A stretch of DNA of 6,638 nt from Acidobacteria bacterium UBA6911 (GTDB taxonomy: Bacteria; Acidobacteriota; UBA6911), in NCBI GenBank assembly GCA_002451015.1, contig DKBB01000053.1, forward strand, positions 16,055 to 22,692, given 5' to 3'. A program made the position numbers and the translations under genes. Below are positions 1-5,449 of this stretch, piece by piece (positions within the stretch are counted from its first letter, which is position 1; the number at the start of each line of letters is the position of its first letter). The notes under the pieces are model-generated. The model did no database searches and was not told the DNA's origin. It saw nothing but the letters and a program-made list of their open reading frames with translations.

Positions 1-189
1 GGTGCGGATGCCGCCCCCTATTTTCGTGTCTTCAACCCAACGCTGCAAGCCGCCAGATTCGATCCTGAGGAAGCCTACATACTGAATTGGATACCTGAGT
101 TGAAAACATCCAGGTATTCCGAACCGATCGTCGATCACCGCATGGCCCGGCAACGCGCATTGGAGGCGCTTGCTTCCATCAAACAGTAG
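1..189 (+). CDS. phr: Deoxyribodipyrimidine photolyase, C-terminal end (5' part outside window)
   Basis: Frame 1 is open from the first base to a TAG at 187-189 and gives 62 residues. They begin with a PYFRVFNP block followed by Q, a RFDP..AY motif, W-x-PEL, and a YSEPIVDHRMARQRAL tail. This succession is the typical end of the FAD-binding alpha-helical domain of the photolyase/cryptochrome family, where the YFR-x-FNP segment lines the flavin and substrate cavity. The enzyme would use light and reduced FAD to split cyclobutane pyrimidine dimers in DNA in the cytoplasm. The N-terminal antenna domain and most of the catalytic domain are not in the window, so CPD photolyase cannot be separated from a cryptochrome-like or 6-4 relative, although the tail with IVDH-x-xAR-x-xAL is most like bacterial class I CPD enzymes. 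Its last 11 bp overlap the end of the convergent membrane-protein gene. Confidence 0.88.
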   Translation, partial: GADAAPYFRVFNPTLQAARFDPEEAYILNWIPELKTSRYSEPIVDHRMARQRALEALASIKQ

Positions 190-691
190 TTGTTTCCTGA
201 TTGTCTTTGCTTTCGCGCTTACGGAACACCGCAAAGCCGATCAATCCACCCAGCAGTCCAAAAAGAGGGCAGAGGATAAAAGAGAATACTATACTTAATA
301 TTGAAAATCCCTGAGTGGCTAATTGCTGTTCCACCTGTGCGGCTTGGTCCGGCGGCATCCGGCCCAGCATGCCAGCCGATCGAATCCACTCAAGTATCAC
401 TTCATTCACAACATTTCCGAACATCAAAAAGATTAGACCGCCCAAAATTGTGCTGACAACAGCGCCGAACAAGCCGGCAAACGCGCCAAGCCCCATTCCG
501 TCTGCGCTTGTCAGGGCTCCCATCTCTTCGGTCAAGGTCTTCTTGTATAAATACACACTCATGAATCCGCCGAACATAATGCCCGCACAACAAAGGCAAT
601 TGACAAAGCTCAGAAACGGTGTGGCTGAAAGTACACCCATGATAATTCCGCCGTACATCGCAGGAACAAACTTATCGGGTTTCTGTGGCAT
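179..691 (-). CDS. Small integral membrane protein of unknown function, NCLCC motif
   Basis: This gene encodes 170 residues. The start is well set: ATG at 689-691 has AAAGGA seven bases upstream. I do not recognise a named family with certainty; similar short Gly-rich proteins with an NCLCC stretch occur as uncharacterised bacterial membrane proteins. What can be seen is a cytoplasmic-looking charged N-terminus (MPQKPDKF), hydrophobic Gly-rich segments at about residues 10-48, 66-92 and 128-155, and a polar central loop at about 100-127. The charged tail is FRKRESKDNQETTTV. Three cysteines (32, 34, 35) sit in or at the edge of the first hydrophobic segment. It probably has three or four membrane spans. 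Its start overlaps the end of the upstream DUF2085 gene by 20 bp, so the two are likely co-transcribed and translationally coupled. Its stop overlaps the convergent photolyase stop by 11 bp. No function is claimed. Confidence 0.8.
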   Translation of the reverse strand: MPQKPDKFVPAMYGGIIMGVLSATPFLSFVNCLCCAGIMFGGFMSVYLYKKTLTEEMGALTSADGMGLGAFAGLFGAVVSTILGGLIFLMFGNVVNEVILEWIRSAGMLGRMPPDQAAQVEQQLATQGFSILSIVFSFILCPLFGLLGGLIGFAVFRKRESKDNQETTTV

Positions 692-1199
692 TAGAAATTC
701 CTTTATGTTGGTAAATCGTTAACGACCTGAAACCGGCAAGTTCGGAGACCGCTTGTATTGCCGCCGGCACAATAAAGAAGGCTAAAGTGAATCCGACGAT
801 TCCCCCGGTAATGGCACGCGATGTAATCGTGGTCTCATACATACCGAATCGCCAGGGAAACGCGTCTACAATCATGGGAATACAGGCGATGACAAGAAAT
901 AGCCGGGAGGGCATTGCCGCTCGACTGACGCCTCGCCAAACAGGGTAGATCAGTACTCCAATGAGAAATCCAAAATAGATTGCTGCGCACCGGGAGCATA
1001 CGCCAAAGGGCATTCCCTTAACAAAAAAAGATCGTTCATCTATCTGATGGCATATCGAGTTGAAGAAGGTATAAAAAATTTTACCCACTTCCCCGAAAAT
1101 TCCCGAGGAAGCAGCGAGCATCGGTGCAAGTACAATGGCGGCACACCACAATGCTCCCCCGGCAAAAATGACTGAATAGGTAATTTTGGCGTATTTCAT
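672..1199 (-). CDS. DUF2085 family membrane protein
   Basis: The protein is 175 residues from the chosen ATG at 1197-1199. It carries the DUF2085 signature: a first hydrophobic segment (about 7-30), then an N-S-I-C-H-Q-x-x-x-R-S-F block (Cys50, His51) and a G-V-C-S-R-C-A-A-I-Y-x-G segment (Cys68, Cys71) leading into the next span. A D-x-x-P-W-R-x-G stretch and a final hydrophobic segment at about 130-150 follow. The family is integral to the membrane and uncharacterised; the invariant Cys/His residues suggest metal or redox chemistry, but that is inference. The frame continues 20 codons upstream to another ATG at 1257-1259. I prefer the inner start because a good promoter lies between the two, and the outer ATG directly abuts a terminator-like hairpin; neither start has a Shine-Dalgarno sequence. 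It is the first gene of a two-gene operon with the 170-residue membrane protein. Confidence 0.85.
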   Translation of the reverse strand: MKYAKITYSVIFAGGALWCAAIVLAPMLAASSGIFGEVGKIFYTFFNSICHQIDERSFFVKGMPFGVCSRCAAIYFGFLIGVLIYPVWRGVSRAAMPSRLFLVIACIPMIVDAFPWRFGMYETTITSRAITGGIVGFTLAFFIVPAAIQAVSELAGFRSLTIYQHKGISNATETR

Positions 1200-1209
1200 A
1201 GAATCGGAA

Positions 1210-1239
1210 TGACAATATTTAATAATTTTCCTATTGTCA
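1210..1239. repeat. 8-bp inverted repeat over the -35 and -10 elements, operator-like
   Basis: TGACAATA (1210-1217) and TATTGTCA (1232-1239) are perfect inverted copies with a 14-bp spacer; arm centres are 22 bp apart, about two helical turns. One arm covers the -10 and the other the -35 of the DUF2085 promoter, as expected of a repressor operator. Part of the symmetry arises because TTGACA and TATTGT resemble each other's complement, so chance is possible. No regulator is identified. Confidence 0.4.
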
Positions 1240-1240
1240 A
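1212..1240 (-). promoter_or_regulatory. Sigma-70-type promoter of the DUF2085 operon, near-leaderless
   Basis: Reading the minus strand, a perfect TTGACA (1240 to 1235) is followed after 17 bases by TATTGT (1217 to 1212), a 4/6 match to the -10 consensus. Transcription would start at about 1205, leaving only about 5-6 nt before the ATG at 1199. This predicts a near-leaderless mRNA, fits the absence of a ribosome site, and rules out use of the outer ATG at 1259 from this promoter. It is supported by pattern only. Confidence 0.55.
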
Positions 1241-1263
1241 GTAAACGAATCACCTTCATTAAA

Positions 1264-1299
1264 CTACAAGAGGCACGGTAAAAACCGTGCCTCTTGTAG
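1264..1299 (-). terminator. Perfect 16-bp hairpin, probable terminator after amtB
   Basis: CTACAAGAGGCACGGT (1264-1279) and its exact complement (1284-1299) enclose a 4-nt loop (AAAA on +, UUUU in leftward RNA). The leftward transcript has only TTTA after the stem, so the U tract is weak, but the stem is long and perfect. It lies about 250 bp beyond the amtB stop and just before the DUF2085 promoter, so it most likely ends the glnK-amtB message and insulates the next operon. No T-run follows it on the plus strand. Confidence 0.6.
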
Positions 1300-1358
1300 A
1301 ATGGATGCCATCACGAGGATATTTCGATTTCGACCAACCAGTTAGAGCTATTTCATAG

Positions 1359-1413
1359 AACCTTCTTACGTTGGAACTTTGAACGTCCAACATGAAACGT
1401 CCAACATGAAACG
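1359..1413 (+). repeat. Heptad-phased repeat array A (AACNTYN)
   Basis: On the plus strand the 7-mers AACTTTG, AACGTCC, AACATGA, AACGTCC, AACATGA and a partial AACG follow each other without gaps from 1375 to 1413. The inner four form an exact 14-bp tandem duplication (1382-1409). An outlying AACCTTC sits at 1359-1365. The stretch is non-coding. It is the mirror partner of the array at 1474-1516. Confidence 0.6.
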
Positions 1414-1473
1414 AATAATTCACACCTCCCATATTCCAAGATTTGAGGAATTTAAGGAAATAAAGCGTCGTTA

Positions 1474-1516
1474 AAACGTTGGAGGTTTGACGTTAGAAGT
1501 TCAACGTTCGAATGTT
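1474..1516 (-). repeat. Heptad-phased repeat array B, inverted relative to A
   Basis: On the minus strand, reading down from 1516, the units are AACATTC (plus one extra G), AACGTTG, AACTTCT, AACGTCA, AACCTCC and AACGTTT. All six fit AACNTYN and are contiguous apart from the one extra base. The array lies 31 bp beyond the amtB stop, so it would be in the 3' untranslated part of the glnK-amtB message. About 60 bp of unrelated AT-rich sequence separates it from array A. Function unknown. Confidence 0.55.
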
Positions 1517-1546
1517 CAACCCCAAACATGCACCGAAGCTTTATTT

Positions 1547-2965
1547 CTACATGTTGTACCCTTCTTCACCGTGTTGGCTTAAATCGAGGCCGGTGATTTC
1601 CTCATCTTCCTTGACCCGCAATCCTATTGTCGCGTTGACAATCTTCAGAATTACATAGCTACCAACGGCCGCGATTACGATCGTAATTAGGACTCCTGCT
1701 GCCTGGTTGAAAAACTGCCCTATATTCCCGTCTATGAAACCGACAGGCAGGGCCTCTCCCTTGGCATTTGTAAACACTTCATTGATGGCGCCTGTTGCAA
1801 AAATACCGGTCAACAAAGCACCGAGAGTCCCTCCCGCGCCATGGATTCCGAATGCATCCAGAGAATCGTCGTAACCGAACCAGCCTTTGACCTTGCCTAC
1901 CATGAAGTAACAGAAAGCGCCCGAGATTAGTCCGATCAACAGGGCGGACATCGGGGTCACAAATCCGGCGGCGGGAGTTATCGCCACCAGTCCGGCCACC
2001 GATCCTGAAATAGCCCCCAGCACACTCGGCTTTCCGGTTCGCATCCATTCAACGACAACCCATCCGAGAGTCGCGGCCGCCGCACTAAAATGCGTCGTTA
2101 CAAAGGCGCTTGTCGCCAGGGAACCGGACGAAAGGGCGCTGCCGGCATTGAAGCCGAACCAGCCGACCCACAGAAGACATGCTCCGACGGTACTCAGAAC
2201 CACACTATGCGGGGGCATTGGTTCCTTGGGATATCCCAGTCGCTTGCCCAGGAAAATGGCGCAAATCAATGCCGACACACCCGAGGAAATATGGACAACG
2301 GTACCGCCGGCAAAATCGAGAGCCGGAATCCCGTTCCCGGTGAAGGCATTGAGAAATCCTCCTTTACCCCAGACCATGTGTGCAAGCGGGCAATAGATAA
2401 AGAGCACCCAAAGGATCATGAATAGGACCATTGCGCTGAACTTCATCCGTTCGGCGAACGCGCCTGTAATAAGCGCAGGCGTAATAATGGCAAACATGAG
2501 CTGAAAAACCATGAATGTCTGCAGCGGGAATGTCGAGGAATAATCCGGGTCCGGAGCAGCCCCCACACCGTTCATGAAGAGATGGTCGAAACCTCCTATG
2601 AACGGGTTGCCGGAAGCGAAGGCCAGACTGAAGCCGACAATAGCCCAGACGACAGTAACGATTGCCATCAATACGAAACTCTGCATCATAGTCGACAGAA
2701 CATTTTTCTTGCGCACCAGTCCGCCATAGAACAGCGCCAGACCGGGTCCCGTCATCATCAGTACGAGGGCGGAACAGACAAGAATCCAGGAATTATCCGC
2801 CGCGCCCTCCGACGCTTCCAGTTGAGCTTCCAGCCGTGCAATGCGCGCTTCTGTGGGACTGACCGACTCGGAAGCCTGAATTATTTCGGGCTGTGCGTAA
2901 GCAAATCCGGCAAGAAGTAGGAAAAGCGTTGAAAGCGTAACAATCAACCAACGATTCTGAAACAT
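1547..2965 (-). CDS. amtB: Ammonium transporter AmtB
   Basis: This is a complete 472-residue Amt/Mep/Rh-family channel of the cytoplasmic membrane, conducting ammonium inward. Residues 1-24 form a signal peptide ending AYA-Q, as in Gram-negative AmtB. A polar stretch (about 25-58), with a charged heptad-like part ARIARLEAQLEASE, precedes the first membrane span. Family landmarks are present: LFYGGLVRKKN, the Phe gate (F158 and F272, matching E. coli F107 and F215), GAFAERMKF, AHMVWG, DFAGGTVVH with Asp217 and His225, GWFGFNAGS, and FGIHGAGG with His375. His225 and His375 are the twin pore histidines (E. coli 168 and 318). The tail GLRVKEDEEITGLDLSQHGEEGY is the conserved cytosolic segment that responds to GlnK. 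The loop before His225 is 6 residues longer than in E. coli. ATG at 2963-2965 has AGGGGT seven bases upstream. It follows glnK by 62 bp in the same operon. Confidence 0.97.
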   Translation of the reverse strand: MFQNRWLIVTLSTLFLLLAGFAYAQPEIIQASESVSPTEARIARLEAQLEASEGAADNSWILVCSALVLMMTGPGLALFYGGLVRKKNVLSTMMQSFVLMAIVTVVWAIVGFSLAFASGNPFIGGFDHLFMNGVGAAPDPDYSSTFPLQTFMVFQLMFAIITPALITGAFAERMKFSAMVLFMILWVLFIYCPLAHMVWGKGGFLNAFTGNGIPALDFAGGTVVHISSGVSALICAIFLGKRLGYPKEPMPPHSVVLSTVGACLLWVGWFGFNAGSALSSGSLATSAFVTTHFSAAAATLGWVVVEWMRTGKPSVLGAISGSVAGLVAITPAAGFVTPMSALLIGLISGAFCYFMVGKVKGWFGYDDSLDAFGIHGAGGTLGALLTGIFATGAINEVFTNAKGEALPVGFIDGNIGQFFNQAAGVLITIVIAAVGSYVILKIVNATIGLRVKEDEEITGLDLSQHGEEGYNM

Positions 2966-3027
2966 AAGTAATACCCCTGATATTTTTTAATCCATGAATG
3001 CGGAAATGCGGGATTCATCCCCACGGC

Positions 3028-3366
3028 TTAAAGCGAGTTCTCTCCCCGTTCCCCCGTGCGGATTCGCATGGAATCCTCCAGTGGGGAGATAAAAATCTTT
3101 CCATCCCCGATCTCACCGGTATGCGCCGCGTCTCGGATGGTCTTGATAATATTTTCCACCTGGTCATCCTCAAGAGCGACTTCAAGCTTGATCTTGGGAA
3201 TCAAATCTATGCTGTACTCCGACCCCCTGTAACGCTCGACCTGTCCTTTCTGCCGGCCGGCCCCGCGGACATCTGTCGCGGTCAATCCTACAACGCCGAC
3301 ATCTGCAAGAGCCTCTTTCACCTGCTGCAACCGATGAGGACGAATAATTGCGCTAACCATTTTCAT
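3028..3366 (-). CDS. glnK: Nitrogen regulatory protein PII, GlnK type
   Basis: From the ATG at 3364-3366 the product is 112 residues, exactly the usual PII length, and its numbering matches E. coli GlnB/GlnK. Visible landmarks are the T-loop (about 37-55, GRQKGQVERYRGSEY) with the uridylylation-site Tyr51, Gln39 and Lys58 for ATP/2-oxoglutarate binding, the B-loop TGEIGDGK ending at Lys90, and the C-terminal IRTGERGE with Arg101 and Arg103. The cytosolic trimer senses 2-oxoglutarate and ATP/ADP and plugs AmtB through its T-loop when nitrogen is plentiful. The frame can be extended by seven codons to a TTG at 3387 or to an ATG at 3378; both would give a non-family N-terminus. GlnB and GlnK cannot be told apart by residues alone; pairing with amtB and a sigma-54-like promoter favour GlnK. 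Confidence 0.96.
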   Translation of the reverse strand: MKMVSAIIRPHRLQQVKEALADVGVVGLTATDVRGAGRQKGQVERYRGSEYSIDLIPKIKLEVALEDDQVENIIKTIRDAAHTGEIGDGKIFISPLEDSMRIRTGERGENSL

Positions 3367-3378
3367 AATAAAATCCAT

Positions 3379-3385
3379 CCTCTCC
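3379..3385 (-). promoter_or_regulatory. glnK ribosome binding site, long spacing
   Basis: GGAGAGG on the minus strand lies 12 bases before the ATG chosen for glnK and immediately before the alternative ATG at 3376-3378. The spacing is longer than ideal, so the start rests on PII family length rather than on this site. The GAGG part can pair with CCTC (minus strand 3392 to 3389) across a 6-nt loop, a weak hairpin that might modulate access. Confidence 0.5.
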
Positions 3386-3461
3386 AATGAGGGTTGTTCC
3401 CTATCCTGTTTAAACGCCGGGACACAACCTTTGATCCCGACCTTCAGACGTCACTATGTAT

Positions 3462-3477
3462 AGCAAGACACATGCCA
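3462..3477 (-). promoter_or_regulatory. Sigma-54 (-24/-12) promoter of glnK-amtB
   Basis: The minus strand reads TGGCATG, four bases, TTGCT, against the RpoN consensus TGGCACG-N4-TTGCW: one mismatch, with the invariant GG and GC exactly 10 bases apart. Transcription should start near 3451, giving an 84-nt leader before the glnK ATG. The position directly upstream of glnK-amtB, a classic nitrogen-limitation target of RpoN and NtrC, adds weight. No textbook NtrC site (TGCAC...GTGCA) is visible upstream, so the activator is uncertain. Confidence 0.8.
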
Positions 3478-3571
3478 AAAGGCGAACCGGATGGACACAC
3501 GATGTCTTTATTTTATAAAACGCTGTGTTTAAATGGGATATTCAGATATTTCCCGGAGGAAAGAAACGCTG

Positions 3572-3582
3572 CTACGCCGTAG
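3572..3582. promoter_or_regulatory. CTACG-C-CGTAG palindrome, possible activator site
   Basis: An 11-bp dyad with perfect 5-bp arms around one base. Its centre is about 125 bp upstream of the expected glnK start point, in the range where sigma-54 enhancer-binding proteins usually bind. It does not match the NtrC consensus and no second copy is seen, so the role is a guess from position and symmetry. Confidence 0.25.
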
Positions 3583-3602
3583 ATTGATTACTTTTTTGTG
3601 TT

Positions 3603-3815
3603 ATTGATAATATTTTATTACATTTATGTATTTATTTTTAAATAATGCCGTACATCTCAGGCCAACAGGGGATCCAAGCCGAAGAATAGGGACACTATTG
3701 TATTTAAAGCGGAATTTTCAACATTCATGTAATTTATGAGACACGAAATTTCGCGGTGATTCTTCGGGCGGCGCCTTCTCCCCGAATATATCTACAATTT
3801 TGTAATATTATCAAT
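3603..3815. repeat. 12-bp inverted repeat bounding about 213 bp
   Basis: ATTGATAATATT (3603-3614) recurs as its exact complement AATATTATCAAT (3804-3815), 189 bp apart. The ends recall a small non-autonomous element, but there is no target-site duplication and the arms are very AT-rich, so chance is a real alternative. Confidence 0.3.
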
Positions 3816-3930
3816 GGTCAATACAATTACGTAGAATAAATCGGACGTGTCCCGGCAACAGGGTAGAATTATTTCTAATTCCGTAGAGCTTTTAAAGACG
3901 GCGGATCCTACCCGTTAGGCAATCCGGATA

Positions 3931-5211
3931 TCAGGGTTCGATACGGACCAGCCAGTAGTTTTTACGACCGCGGCGCAATACAATAAGTTGACGATCGACG
4001 GCGTCCGCTAAAGACACTTTTAATCCCGCGTCGGAAACGCGATGGTTGTTCAGGTAGATGCCTCCGGCTTCGACCGCCCTGCGAGCCTCTCCCTTGGACT
4101 TTACAGCTTTACATTCGGCCAGCATATCCAGAAGGGGCATCCCGTCCCCCTGGAACTTTTGCACAGAGAGTGTGCCGGAGGGCACATCGGCAAAGATATC
4201 GAGAATCTCGTTCGCCGACAGGCCGGTCACCTCACCACCGAACAGGACCTGGGACGCCTGTTCCGCTTTTCCCAGAGCCGTTTCATCGTGGACCGAACGG
4301 GTCATTTCCCGCGCCAGTCGGCGCTGCGCTTCACGCTTCTCCGGGTGCTGCGCCATGGCATCCTCAAGTTCCTGAATTTCAGCCTCGTTCAGCCAGGTGA
4401 AATACTTCAGGTAGCCGATAACATCGCGATCATCCGTGTTGAACCAGAACTGAAAGAACCGATATGGTGAAGTTCGATCGGTAGACAGCCAGACGGCACC
4501 GGATTCCGTCTTGCCGAACTTTGTTCCGTCCGCTTTGGTAATGAGGGGGTATACCAGCGCTCCGGCAGGTTTTCCCCGCATGCGACGGATCAGCTCCACT
4601 CCGGCGGTAATATTGCCCCACTGGTCGCTTCCGCCCGTCTGAAGCGTGCAGTCAGCGTGATCGTGCAGGTGCAGGTAATCGTAGGACTGCAGAAGCATGT
4701 AGCTGAATTCGGTAAAGGAGATTCCGTCCTCCCGCGCCAGCCTGGATTTCACCGAATCCTTGCTGATCATATAGTTCACGGTGAAGTATTTGCCGACATC
4801 GCGCAGAAAATCGACCAGATTGAGAGACAACAGCCAATCGGCATTATTCATGAGGCGCGCAGGATTGGTCTGGATATCAAAATCGAGGAAATGGGAAAGC
4901 TGTTCCTTTATGGTTTCCACATTTGACTCAATGATCTCGCGGGAAAGTAACTGGCGCTCTTCAGCCTTGCCGCTAGGATCGCCGATCATACTTGTGCCGC
5001 CCCCTGCAAGGGCGATCGGAATATGCCCGAATCTCTGAAGACGGGCCAGCGCAATCAAGGGTACCAGATGCCCGACATGCAGGCTGTCGGCAGTTGCGTC
5101 AAAACCGTTGTAAACGGTCACCGGACCAGCGGCAAGCATTTGCGGCACATTCTCGGTTGCATCGTAAACCAATCCCCGCCATTTCAGTTCGTCAAACGCA
5201 CTCTGTTTCAT
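3931..5211 (-). CDS. tyrS: Tyrosyl-tRNA synthetase (TyrS)
   Basis: This is a complete 426-residue class I aminoacyl-tRNA synthetase, the usual length for the common bacterial TyrS. It charges tRNA-Tyr in the cytoplasm through a tyrosyl-adenylate. The Rossmann catalytic domain shows Tyr34 and the [15 protein letters not shown] block with the HIGH-type motif HVGH at 45-48. It continues with GDPSGK, YDYLHL and GGSDQWGN (193-200) for tyrosine recognition. The KMSKS-class loop is the TyrS1 form KFGKT at 231-235. The helical anticodon-binding part (about 250-345) is followed by an S4 RNA-binding domain (about 355-420), with [15 protein letters not shown] typical of it. ATG at 5209-5211 has GGGAG 12 bases upstream, rather far, but the [15 protein letters not shown] start agrees with the family. 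It stands alone, with 238 bp of non-coding sequence before it; no T-box motif was seen there. All key residues are intact. Confidence 0.97.
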   Translation of the reverse strand: MKQSAFDELKWRGLVYDATENVPQMLAAGPVTVYNGFDATADSLHVGHLVPLIALARLQRFGHIPIALAGGGTSMIGDPSGKAEERQLLSREIIESNVETIKEQLSHFLDFDIQTNPARLMNNADWLLSLNLVDFLRDVGKYFTVNYMISKDSVKSRLAREDGISFTEFSYMLLQSYDYLHLHDHADCTLQTGGSDQWGNITAGVELIRRMRGKPAGALVYPLITKADGTKFGKTESGAVWLSTDRTSPYRFFQFWFNTDDRDVIGYLKYFTWLNEAEIQELEDAMAQHPEKREAQRRLAREMTRSVHDETALGKAEQASQVLFGGEVTGLSANEILDIFADVPSGTLSVQKFQGDGMPLLDMLAECKAVKSKGEARRAVEAGGIYLNNHRVSDAGLKVSLADAVDRQLIVLRRGRKNYWLVRIEP

Positions 5212-5252
5212 ATATTCTTGTATCTCCCGTCGATCAGCCCGCTTTCTTCATA

Positions 5253-5280
5253 ATTGTATCATTGCCACGCTGCTGTAAAC
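5253..5280 (-). promoter_or_regulatory. Candidate promoter of tyrS
   Basis: Minus strand GTTTAC (5280 to 5275), 16 bases, TACAAT (5258 to 5253). The -10 is a 5/6 match and the -35 is poor; TTTACA with a 15-bp spacer is an alternative reading. Transcription would start near 5246, giving a leader of about 35 nt, too short for a long regulatory leader. Confidence 0.35.
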
Positions 5281-5291
5281 CATTGCCGCTG
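5260..5291. repeat. Near-identical direct repeats at the tyrS promoter
   Basis: CATTGCCACGCTG (5260-5272) and CATTGCCGCTG (5281-5291) differ by two inserted bases and start 21 bp apart, about two helical turns. They straddle the candidate -35 of tyrS, so they could be paired protein-binding sites; short length makes coincidence possible. Confidence 0.3.
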
Positions 5292-5449
5292 TTTCGCTGC
5301 AAAATCCCTTGTAAAATGGGGACTGAATGCAAAAGTGTACCATCTATGGCACACGCCGCCTACAGGCATCAACGATTCTTTTTTTGAATAAAAACTATTT
5401 GAATGACGGCAACGGCATGTGTGAGAAATACTCACCGCCGGGGCGCGGG

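Larger units (their letters stand above)
3478..3930. other. Non-coding AT-rich region between tyrS and the glnK promoter
   Basis: No convincing gene lies here on either strand; stops are frequent in the most AT-rich part (about 3590-3645 and 3790-3840). It must hold the upstream activation region of the sigma-54 promoter and the 3' end of the tyrS transcript. No classical terminator is seen after tyrS; the nearest structure is a weak 6-bp stem GAATTA/TAATTC with a 4-nt loop at 3866-3881, without a U run. A palindrome and a spaced inverted repeat are listed separately. Confidence 0.6.

Noticed and set aside
1200..1259. N-terminal extension of the DUF2085 gene to the ATG at 1259
   Set aside because: That ATG abuts a perfect hairpin, lacks a ribosome site, and lies upstream of the start point predicted from the TTGACA-N17-TATTGT promoter. 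The extra residues are polar and not like the family.
1359..1516. CRISPR array
   Set aside because: The repeating unit is 7 bp with no spacers of regular length, and no cas gene is in the window.
2090..2425. Plus-strand open frames inside amtB (also 2582-2920)
   Set aside because: They are antisense to strongly conserved amtB codons, with low-complexity, hydrophilic products unlike any family.
3367..3387. Longer glnK starting at TTG 3387 or ATG 3378
   Set aside because: The ATG at 3366 yields exactly 112 residues with PII numbering; the longer versions add residues not found in the family.
3394..3582. Plus-strand open frame of 62 codons across the glnK promoter
   Set aside because: It has no ribosome site or recognisable domain and is crossed by the sigma-54 promoter and the CTACGCCGTAG dyad.
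3933..3948. tRNA T-arm-like GGGTTCGAT
   Set aside because: It lies in the last codons of tyrS and no matching acceptor, D-arm or anticodon stem surrounds it.
5421..5435. Hairpin GTGAG-AAATA-CTCAC after the Yip1-family gene as a terminator
   Set aside because: The stem is only 5 bp and no T-run follows on the transcribed strand.
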